This document shows, piece after piece, positions 54,196-64,000 of a DNA stretch of 64,000 nucleotides. The position numbers were made by a program, and so were the translations under genes. The notes below the pieces were generated by a model. It ran no database searches and was not told the origin of the DNA. It saw only the letters and a program-made list of their open reading frames with translations. Source of the stretch: Phytoseiulus persimilis (Eukaryota > Arthropoda > Arachnida > Mesostigmata > Phytoseiidae); the NCBI GenBank assembly GCA_037576195.1, contig CM075103.1, positions 28,790,723 through 28,854,722 on the forward strand, in the 5' to 3' direction. Within the stretch, counting starts at the first letter, position 1; the number at the start of each line of letters is the position of its first letter.

Positions 54196-57100
54196 ACAGC
54201 CTCAAGTGCATCTCATGAGACTTTTTCCTCCAGCGAGGGATGAGCCCTGAGTGGTCATCGCACCGTACGGGACCTACCTGAAACACCGCGAGCGTCGACT
54301 TTTCCGCCTCGTCCAAAATTTCGTGTATCGAGGATGGTCGCGAGGGACCCTGCTCAGTGCAGTCACTCTTTCAAAGGCGGCTCGATGAGAGCACAATGGT
54401 GCAGAGGATGTCGCGGATTCTCTCCAGAAAAGTTGTGGCCGTCGTTCTCTCTTCGCTCAACCGTTGTTCCCGAATGAGACTTCGTTTCACGAAATTGTGA
54501 TTCCCGGAATGGGTTTGAGCTGCTGGAAACGCTCGAACCGATAGTGGTTTTTCATTTTCATCTCATTTTCCGGCGCTCGATTCCGAATTTATTCCCCAGC
54601 GTTATTGGCGGAAATCAATTGACTCGTGCCGGTCTGGGGGCGCTTCGGACCTGGGGGACGTTGAAGTGTACAATTTTGATCGTCCATCTTTGAGCGCCGT
54701 CTCATCGATCGAACCTATCGCTGAAGGCCAGTCGAGGAGGTGGAGGTAGTTCATATTTATGCGAACGGCCCGTCCTTCGATTGGAAATGTGCGAGCCATT
54801 ATTGTAGCCGCCATAAGGCGCATTCGCGATGACCTATCCGTCCAACCTGGCATTCACTGCCATAAAAACCATATATCTCGGAATCCAATCGCAAAAAAAA
54901 CATCTTTGGGCAGCGTCGCTGTTGAGGTGGATGTTGATCTTACACGTTCACACATTGTACTCTCCGGAAGGTCTGAATTCTCGGATAAGGGAAGTATTTT
55001 GTCGAATCTACCCGCCACACGTTCGTAAAGCCACCTCGTTGACAGCGACGTCCGCTCGGAATTACTCTCCTGCAGACGCACTCCCGGATTCCTTCGCACA
55101 TGCTCCGTCCCGTCTGTTGGAAAGGAACCTCAGCGGCTACTTGGAGTTGAGAGCTATACGCCTCACCTCTTCTCTCAAAGTCTGAACCTCCGGTATGGAT
55201 GGAGATCAGGAGAGAACGTTCTCCGCATGTCGGTTTTTTGCGTAATTTTTCGAAAATTTCGTTCATATCGGATGCTGTCGAGATTGTCTGTTTATTCCTC
55301 GAAATCCACGCCTATAATAACGCGTCTGACTCCTTCTGAAAGACGACGCGGAACCCTTTATTCACAATGGGAACTCTGCCAAGAAACCTCTTGAGTCTGA
55401 GCATCATCGATGTTTTCGCGGGCTTAACGGGAGGGGGGAGGGGGGGTTCATGCACTCCGCTGTCAGAATCAACGGTGAGCGCTGTTTCATTGTCCCCCTG
55501 TCAACCCCGAATGGGAGGATTCATTAAAATTTTTGTTCAGTCTCTCGAGAGCTATGAGTTTCAAAGGATTGGGACCTTTGCACAAAGTTCAACCAACTCC
55601 TGCTCTGAAGAATCTGAGGAGCTTACGATCGCCGACCTTATGTTGAAACACATGATGAAACACAATGCACAAACGAATTCTGAAGAGAAGTTCTCGCAGA
55701 CAGATAGACAACACCCCCCGCATTCGACCAGTCAACCCTTAGCACTGGTGCTGGACACGAACTTCGGGAGTGTCGGATTCGTTACAGCTGCGGCGCTCTC
55801 TGAACCGTTTTTCCGTTCCGAGCTTAAGCGGATTCACCATTCTGTACTGACTCCTGCTCCGTAATTCGTGACCAACGAGTGGTACAGAGAATACTGTCGA
55901 GGACGTCCGCGTGAAATCTCATTCGCGAGCGAGACAGAGACCGGGGCGCACCCTCCGCTCTCAATCCGCCCCTGCCCCTCCTCGTTTCTCCCTTTTCATG
56001 ACATTGCCCTCTCGCCGTTTGTGCTGATCCAGACGAGAACGAGAAAGCGTGGTTTGTACGCCAACGCGGCTGACAGGATATCGAGCCGGACATCGCAAGC
56101 AAAAAATATTTTGAAAGCTATCATTGTGGACGATCCCAGCGGCCATGGCCTGCGCTGTGTACTTTATCGGGACGAACTATGCGGTAGATTGGGGAATCGG
56201 TTGTTTGGAACAGCGTCGAGCCGACCCACTTGGTATGCGACGCAGGGTGCTCCGCAGCGAGCCTGTCAGCGGTGATTGATAGGTCACAGGAGTCGAAACG
56301 ATTCGAATTCGTTCTTCTGAAAAATAAGTCACATAAATTCAGCATATTGGCGAAAGCACTCCCATAGAACGTGGTTTGCGGAAAGAAAATCAAACTCGAG
56401 CGAAACGATCTGAGCCCTCCACATAACGTCCAGCTGTGGCTGGAGCACCGTCCACGTCTTTGAATCCAACAGATGTCATTTATTTTGCTCTCTTTCATCT
56501 TTGACGGCTCAGAGAACGAGATTTTCTCCCGATTATTTCGGAGAAAAAAGAAATCATTCTCATGTCTCAGTTCTGCGACGGTGACACCGCATGAAATCAG
56601 AACCGACCTCATAGTCTGAACTACGAAGTTGGCTTCTAAATCCCTTCTGAGTTCCGAGTTATAGGACTGTTCCGATTTCTGGGATTCAGTATCATGAGAA
56701 GTTGACTATAGCTGGCACATACCCTTGGTCAGATCAGACCCCCTGTACCTAACGGCAAACATTTTCAGAAGCCCTTCATGATGATCTAATGAGCCCCGAC
56801 CTCTCAAAGTTGAATCAGATCGATGCCGTCTGACTATTTGATGAAGTGCTCTTCTCGCTCCATCTCGAATTCCCATTGCGAGTTTCGTGGGATCAGTGTT
56901 CCGAGGGTTTACTGCTCCATACTGGTTCCACGGGCCAATTATGTGGGAAGAATCGCGATAACGAGCACTGTCAACGATGCTGTGCTCGGAGCCATTCACT
57001 TGTTCGCAGGATTCCTGAGAAAAGAGGTAGAGGGACCTCGCGTGATCCCCGAGCTCGACGTTCTTGTTGCTATTGTGAGGCGCACGTCTCACCATGCTTT

Positions 57101-58855
57101 CAGAATGTATTTCGGGGGGCTTAGAGGAAGTTTCGGGGATGTTGCCGAAGCGCTCCGACCGACTGCATCAGTTCCTTATTCTTTCGGAATACTCAGGAAT
57201 TCTGACTCGGAGAGGGATCTGACTACAATTTTCAAGTCAGTTGGAGTTCTACTTTAGCACATATCTGAGCACACTTTCAATGTGGGGTGCATTCAAGCGC
57301 GCTCTGGCTTGGCCTCGCAATTTTTTCTCGAGAACTCGGCAAAACCTGAGCAGCCCTGGCCTCAGTCGTTAAGGCGAAAGACGGCTAGAATGGTGATGAA
57401 TAGATTGCTTGTTGAGAAGCTTCCGTCCGTGTCGGAACGAAACACTGCGCGCTTCTTGTTTTCATTCCCGAGAAAAACAACTTCGCTGTCAATGGATTCT
57501 CCACGAGCCTGGTGCAGTATCTCGGGACGAATTCTCATACGAGTTGCAGCTCGGACGGAAATGCTCCTCGACCTCCTTCGAAGTGCGACCCAGGTTTCCA
57601 GATAATGTTGGCGTGCATCCAGGTTTGAAGCTAATAACTTCATCCATAGGTTCCGCTCACGAGAATTATCTCAAAGAGAAGAGCTTTTCTACGGAAAAGC
57701 GCGCTCAAACTGGGTTTGAAAGTCTCCAAAGATTCCGTTTCCTTCGCTGCATTCCGAAATGGTTTGGGTCCGGAATCTCGGAATCCTGAAAACCCGCTCT
57801 CCCGCCAACTTCTCTCCCTCAGAAATCTGAGCGGTTGGCAGAAGCGCGACCCTGTACTCGCATAGACCACTTTCCAGGGATAAAGTGGCTCCCAAACACA
57901 CTACATCGATTAGGGTTCACCCGAATCAAGTGCAGTCGAGAAAGTAAAGTCCCGTTTCAATTATGAAGCATAGTCCAGAATTGTGTGCGCAGTTCCGTTG
58001 AAAGGCTCAGCGAGACACGAGAACATAACATCTCCCCATCGTACACCCCTAAGAGTCCACATGCGGGACCTACTCGAGGTACCCTGATCGCAGAAAGCGG
58101 TAGTTGAAACGAACATCACCCCCAAATTCTAACATCAATACCTCTGAACAACTACGAGATCTCTCGGGGGCTGGAACGAAAGCTCCGCGTTGCGCCTTTC
58201 CTTATCGCGTTCGCGGCTCCTGCATTCTCCTCTGGAACCTCCCTGGTCCCTTCCAGAGCCATCGCTGAGCATAGAGTTCGCGTTGGCTTTCACCAAGGTT
58301 CGACACAAGGGAAATAAATTGTCGGCATGCCAGGTGTTCGACATTCCGGGTATTTGAGTTGGGATCCTGGGCATTCGGGATTCCGCATAATCGCCTCCGA
58401 AATCAGTCTGCCAAATGTATCGGCTCGTGGATGTCGCGCCGAGAAACCCTATTCACGGAGCTCGTCCTTTGTTCCGAAACTGGATCGCTTGTGAAGGTAT
58501 CTCCCACCGCATGAATGAAGATTCATCTGCCGCTGTGGTTTTTATTGGTCGAGTGGGCTTTTGCAAATTTACGCGCATACGATCACCTCTAGGCGTCAAG
58601 CGTACCGCCGACCGAGCGATTTAGTGAACAAGCCCGCTCGTCTGAATTTTCAGGAGCAGCGCTCCCAGCTAGCGGTTTCGTAGCGTCAACTTCTACAGAC
58701 TCGCGCAGTGAACAACCTACCAAGAAAGTCCTCCATCCCGAATCGCAGCTCAGGTAGCGACACTCGAGAATCGAGCGGATCTCTCGGGTCGGACCGCCCA
58801 ACGAACAGAAGTCCTGATTCTCAAATGTGTGAATCGAAGTTGCCCAGAGAGAGAC

Positions 58856-58872
58856 GGGGGGGGGGGGGGGGG
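58856..58872 (+). repeat. G-run (17 G)
   Basis: Preceded by GAGAGAGAC and followed by CAATGAGC. Likely length-variable. Confidence 0.9.
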
Positions 58873-61379
58873 CAATGAGCGTCATTGAGGAACAGTATCA
58901 GACGCGTTGGTCTAAGGAGTATGAGCTCGGTGTAGAATAGCTAGATTATCATCGCGCTGAAATGTAAATCTCCTCGCTGAACCGATTCATCCCCCTGTCG
59001 GGAGATTTTCATCCCCAGCGGGAACAACCATGCTCAGGGAGCTCGTGTCGAGGTCGTTGAGTTCGGTGCACGTCATGTTTTTGGAACAGCGAGAATGTTA
59101 CCGTTTTTCATCGTCATTCTGGAACTCTACAACTCTTGATCGCGGCACGTTCTTTCCACTTGGGGAAGGGATTTCAAAAGGACAACGATTCTGAGACCCG
59201 TCAGAATCACGGTGCCGTTGCTCTTCAGGGACTCTACGAAGAAAAATCGAGAAGTGAGGAGGGATGCCCGATTCCGACCAACAATCATCTGGCGGGGAAT
59301 CATGTTCGTCCTCCCCATCGGTTTCGATAGGGAATTCTATCAAAGCTCAAACTTGAGCGATATTCGCAAAGAGATTACCCGTGCTGCGGGAAACTCGATC
59401 TCGTGCCGAGCGTGAAACGTCCCTGGAAGTGAGCCGCTCGGTTCCGAGGAATCATCAACGTCGAATTTTGCGCTTTTCGATGAATTTTCGGCATGTATTC
59501 TTGAAACTTGTTGGGAACGAAGGATTTACATGCCGCACTTTTACGACGCTGAAGAGAAACCAGGGGCTCAAAATCTCACGTCGGTGTTGGTCGATGATTA
59601 ATTTCGATTCCGGGAATATCGATGGTCCCAGCAGGATTGCTCTATACAAGCAATTGCTCAGTCGATTCATGGCGTCGGAGAGCCCAAAAAATTTTCCGCG
59701 CATTTTCGCCTTTCCCCTGCTCCTAACCGGAGATGACGTCGTTTGGATTCCGATGCGACATTACCCGTGAAGACACCCAACTGTTGCGAACCTTCGTCAG
59801 AGCGGAGATCAATGGCCTATCGTTACTCATCGATTTAACCCAATATAGGTAACGAGCAAACAATATCCTGTCTTTCTCAACCGCTGCTCACATTTCATGT
59901 TACCGATGGCAGTGACGTAATTCCCTCTCGAAAATTCGTGAAATTGACTCTTATAGAACCAAATAGATCGCTGTCGTCAGGTTCAGCAACCTCCGGAGCT
60001 GACTACAAGCCGTTGACACAGCAGCCCCACTCCGAAAGTGTTGATTGTTAGTCGGTGGTGGCCCGTTGAGCTCAGGAGATCCAGTTCCTGAACGGCTAAA
60101 GAAATCGGGCTCGCTGTTCCATCGTTTCACAGGTGATTTTGAGATGCTCACGGCAGCACAGTCAGGAACCTGACTAGCTCGTCTTGGAGACCCGGATTCC
60201 TCCCTCGCACCGGAAGAGACTGGAATGTTTGATTGTGTCCTGTCGAAACGGCCACTCTCAATACCGGACTTGACATGTCATTCCGTTTGCGGCTGTGTCA
60301 AGGCTAAGATGACGGTGCCAAGTGTTTCACGGTACCCTCACGTGAGCTGACCGGTCGGCCTCTGGTGCCGGAGGTCGGAGGGGTCTCATACGGCATTTGC
60401 CCGAAGAGAAGAGGCACGACGGCAACTACCCTCGGAGTTGCGGCTGCGGTGGAGCCTGTTGCACGCGGAAGGTAACGTCGGCGCTAGGTCTGGATTTTGG
60501 GGATCGCTTCCGGGTCTGGAGGGGCAGAGGCGAGACATCAACGGAAGCTACGGAGGGCAATTTTTGTCGAGAGATCTCCGTTCGATCGATGTCCCGCAAT
60601 CTATTCATCTCGAAATGGAGGCTTCCGTTGCATTCCTCCCGCACCGAACTTTCACAGAGCTCTTGGGGCATCAGGTTGAACCCCCTCCTCTTGGCCTGTG
60701 TTCCGGGAAACTGATGAGATCTAACGGGAGGACAAATCGTCAATGGGCTCGTATCGACGATCAACAAACACGGCGGTGGATTGTATGCATGAAGTGATTG
60801 GGTGGTGATACGACAGGAGTTTCTTGACTTTCCACCGACGTCGTGGCATCGGACACGGGAGTTTGCGGGAGTTCACCACGGAAACGTAGAGGCAGAAAGA
60901 GGCAGGGGCACAGGGATGGTAACGTGTGATGTAGCGGAAGAAACGACAAATCAAGGAATGAGAGGATAAACGGGAGAGCTTTGATAGACATTGCACAACT
61001 CCGGGCGTGGTCGAGCGTTGCGTGTGCCGACGACGGACGTAATCACGCGCTGCGTGACATGAATCACGTTATTCATTCAGCGTCTCCATTCCTTTCATAC
61101 AGCTAGCAGGAACCTGCGCTCTCCAGCTCCCTCGGTCGGTTGTTGTTCCAGCGCTACCACTCCGAAACTTTATCCGTCTGGCATGTTCGGTTCTCGGAGG
61201 GAAATTTTGGTTCCTGTCCGATGGATGATTAACAAGTGCTAACTAAATCGTTGGTACACAAATTACGAGTGCCCAACAGAATCGATCATAGGCGCCAAGC
61301 GCAAGGACAGCGCATATCCAACTTCCTCCATGATGCCGTATTTTCGAAGAAACGGGCAGGGTGAGCTCGCCCACGAGTG

Positions 61380-61391
61380 TTTTTTTTTTTT
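61380..61391 (+). repeat. T-run (12 T)
   Basis: A homopolymer followed by AACATATGACG. Nothing suggests a retroposed poly(A) tail on the minus strand. Confidence 0.85.
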
Positions 61392-64000
61392 AACATATGA
61401 CGAAATGTATGTGGACAAAAAAGATTGATAGGTCAATCAATCACGATTGCCCGTCCGCTGATCATGCACACTCCGAATGTGATTGTCGGCGGTAACGAGG
61501 AAAAGGAAGCAGCCCGTTCGTTCAATATGCTTCATTCGCAAGCTCTTCTGCATTCAGAAAATCAATCGAGTCACGACTGCCAATGAGCTCGGATTGGGGC
61601 ACCGTGCCTCCGATCATCATCACAAGGATACACTTAGTGATCGCGGGACCCTCCATGAACGTTAGCACGAATAGGAGGCTCATGATGACTTGACCACATT
61701 TCATGAGACGAATCCTCGGATTCTCTGTGGCATACTTCTGACCGACGACGCTTCACCGACCTCTCGGCCACGCTTCCATACGAGAAACAATCGGACAAGA
61801 TGTACGTAATGTTTCTCGCAGTGTACGTGTAAACGGAGGGCTGGTCGGCCGCTTCATTGCGTCGTGCCGCTTCTCTTTTGCTGATGTCCTTTGGTTTGGG
61901 GTTGGCAAAGGAGCCGGGAAGTCTAGACGAACTCAGGCTGCAGCTGCAGACCCGGGGTCGCAGGCAATAGAGGCCGTATCTCAAACGGAAGCGGGCCTCA
62001 CTCTGTGTTCGCCCAAAACACCGAAGCCGATAACGCCTTCCAATGTATAATGCAACACAACAAAGGAAACGTCCAGCGCAGCCACCGACCGTGTTCCCTC
62101 GTTCGTCCCCATGTTCAGAAATATCGTTCATGGGCTGCCAGGAATGGTCGACGGCACGAGGATTACTGTGATGATGAGGACTTTGAAATCGTTTGGATAT
62201 TCAGTCTTTGTTTTCCGGCTCAACCTCTCAGCCAGCCCTCAGAAGTGTCCTGGGATCACCTTTCGGTATTGCTTCAGTAACACTCCCTATCGCCTCGCAA
62301 ATCCCATTGCGGGCGGTGGGCTTGGGTCTCAAGATGGTTCAGATTTAATTCTGATACAAATTAAATCCTTTTTTTACCACACAAGAAATTTTTTGTTGTC
62401 GGCCGGGGATGGATATTCAGTCTAGTAGGCAGCGCAACGACTTTTGTCCATGCTCTCAGAAGCATGCGCAGAGCTAATGTGATCGATGGAGAAACTTCTC
62501 GACCGAACAGGAGAGTAATCCCTCTGTAAATACTCGTGACGGAATTCGATCGCCAATGACTCAATCGTACCGTTCTCGGTGACTGAGTTCCATTGTTTTG
62601 ATTCATACGTGTTCGCCGAGCGCGGTAATGCTTTCCACATCAGTGGCACCACTGCGGCTCGCCGCGCCTGGCTATGGGCGCACATCAGCCAGTGCGATCA
62701 CGTTCCTCTGTCGGTATATGGTTCAAGACATACCGAGGCCCAGACAGAGTGCAGCACCGATCCATGTGACGAAAATCGGAGTCCCGCCGCAGCAAACTCT
62801 ACCTGCTAGTCAGAAGATATCGGGGGTCTGAGATTCTCAAATGAGTTCCGGGGAGCGTCTCTCACGTTTTCACGAACTATTCCAGGGAACTTCGCCGCGA
62901 GCACCTCACTCGCTGACAGGCAACATCGCTCGATTGCAGAAGATGCAAATCGAGGGCGTCATCAGAAATTTGTGTCACTCGCAATGTGTTAACAATAATG
63001 TCGCGGACCGGGGTCCCGATATAAAATGCCTTCGGGCAGCCAGTCCTTGGCAGCCTGCTCGTAGCCGTCTGGGCTAGTTCAGGTGACATCGATTGCTTGT
63101 AAGGGACTTCCTGGGCGAAAATTCTGCATCCGACTCGTTCTTCGAAGACATCCATGAAATCTCGATCCAACAATCATGGCTAACGAATCAAAATCGTGTG
63201 TTTCAGTGGTAGGTACTTCTTCGCATGGGACTGTCTTCGGAAAGCTTGGTAGCACGGCATCGGCTCCTGCCCAAAGGATCTGCCCGAAATGATCTTTCTT
63301 TCACGATGATCGGGGTCAGAGCTCAGGTCATATCAACCCCAGGATCTACCTCGCTCTTGGAACCTGCCTCTCCTTTGACAATTCTGATCCCAAAGGAAAT
63401 CCTGTTATGAACTTCGTTTCCCTAAATAAAAAATGGGAGAGGGGGTGAATCCGTTCCGGAGGCCTCGTGCATCCCTTCCCTGGCACCTCTCAAAAACAGC
63501 GCACAGACTCGTCAGAGTCCTGTCATCCAAGGAACGCCATGCACGTGATATTTTTCGACTCCCATCGTTCAAGGAGCCACCCTTGGTGAGCCTCTGTGCG
63601 ACGTTACCCCCAACGAAGTCGGCTGTTTTCTCAACCTTCGGGACGACAAGTGTAATCGTTAACTCCGCTCCCTGTGGGTTTTCTCCAGATCTCCTCGAAG
63701 GAATTCCGAAATATCCTCAGAATCTCAATTCGGGCTCTGGAATGTTCCCGAACTTCTCGAAGAACTGTCTCGCGAACCCCGGAGCTTCACTCGACGTATT
63801 CAACGCAGAAGGAACTCGAGCCTTCAGAGGTGAATCACGGATTCCCGACTTCCTGTCACGACCTTGGTCACGCAGGGTATTACAGCGTCCTGGCCCTGTG
63901 GTCTCCGCTCCAGCGGACTGCCAACCCAAAATTGGAGTCACGAAGGAACGTCGTAAATCCTTTTAACCGACCTGAGCTGCGAGGTTCAAGAGCGAGTCGA

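Larger units (their letters stand above)
49591..56700. other. Region without a recognised gene
   Basis: Weak exon-like stretches occur at 51151-51239 (a CAG-type acceptor, an open frame, then GTGAGT), 53010-53171 (TTTTCTTGCAG acceptor, then a Pro/Gln-rich open frame) and an open frame at 55367-55864 on the plus strand. None resembles a known family and they do not join into one convincing protein. A degenerate hexamer array lies at 50688-50935 and a C18 run at 52151. Confidence 0.4.
56701..64000. other. Region without a recognised gene (right end of window)
   Basis: Open frames up to 177 codons (63433-63966 plus, 61634-62131 minus, 56823-57257 plus) show no recognisable domain. The minus strand between 61522 and 62775 has several hydrophobic stretches in different frames (for example GTPIFVTWIGAALCLGLG and VIMSLLFVLTFMEGP) that could be exons of a membrane protein, but I could not join them. 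Runs of G17 (58856) and T12 (61380) are present. Confidence 0.4.

Noticed and set aside
63433-63966. 177-codon plus frame near the right edge
   Set aside because: No recognisable motif and no clear splice sites; consistent with a chance frame in a 64 kb six-frame set.
1-64000. CRISPR arrays, IS elements, rRNA, intact retrotransposons
   Set aside because: No regular spaced repeats, no transposase or reverse-transcriptase motifs, and no rRNA-like conserved blocks were seen on either strand.

Overview
This is a window of an animal nuclear genome, not a bacterial or viral one. The coding signal sits in short exons joined by GT-AG introns, most of the DNA is non-coding, and neither strand shows operons or ribosome-binding sites. 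GC content is near 50% by eye and CpG is plentiful, which suggests a genome with little CpG methylation. Together with the type of LIM-only protein encoded, this fits an arthropod best. That placement is inference and I cannot go below phylum.

Only one gene is recognised with confidence: a plus-strand LMO4-like LIM-domain-only (LMO) gene. It has four coding exons at 40357-40496, 41884-42021, 47021-47176 and 47288-47423. All three introns interrupt the reading frame after the second base of an arginine codon, and the joined product is 189 residues with two complete LIM zinc-binding domains. LMO proteins are nuclear adaptors that bridge LDB/Chip-type cofactors and transcription factors, so the gene is probably a developmental regulator.

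Bases 1-40297 contain no exon I can support. They look like a long 5' regulatory domain. It holds AT-rich islands with TAATTA homeodomain-type cores, a near-perfect CTCF-type site at 6232-6247, a promoter-like stretch with repeated TCAGT initiators and a following GTGAGT donor (6679-6957), long pyrimidine or purine tracts, and many 30-140 bp patches with a blurred 4-nt period.

From 40298 to 47423 lies the gene: a likely intron acceptor before exon 1, a 1.4 kb intron 1, a 5.0 kb intron 2 with further low-complexity tracts, and a 111-nt intron 3. After the TGA stop the frame stays open for 59 more codons rich in glutamine, in a TGA-C context, so stop-codon readthrough is possible. A 3' UTR of about 2.1 kb could end at the AATAAA at 49568.

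Bases 49.6-64.0 kb hold no recognisable gene. They contain a degenerate GATTCG/GAATCC array, homopolymer runs, a TATA-like site and a few weak exon-like stretches listed as uncertain. No tRNA, rRNA, CRISPR array or intact mobile element was found.
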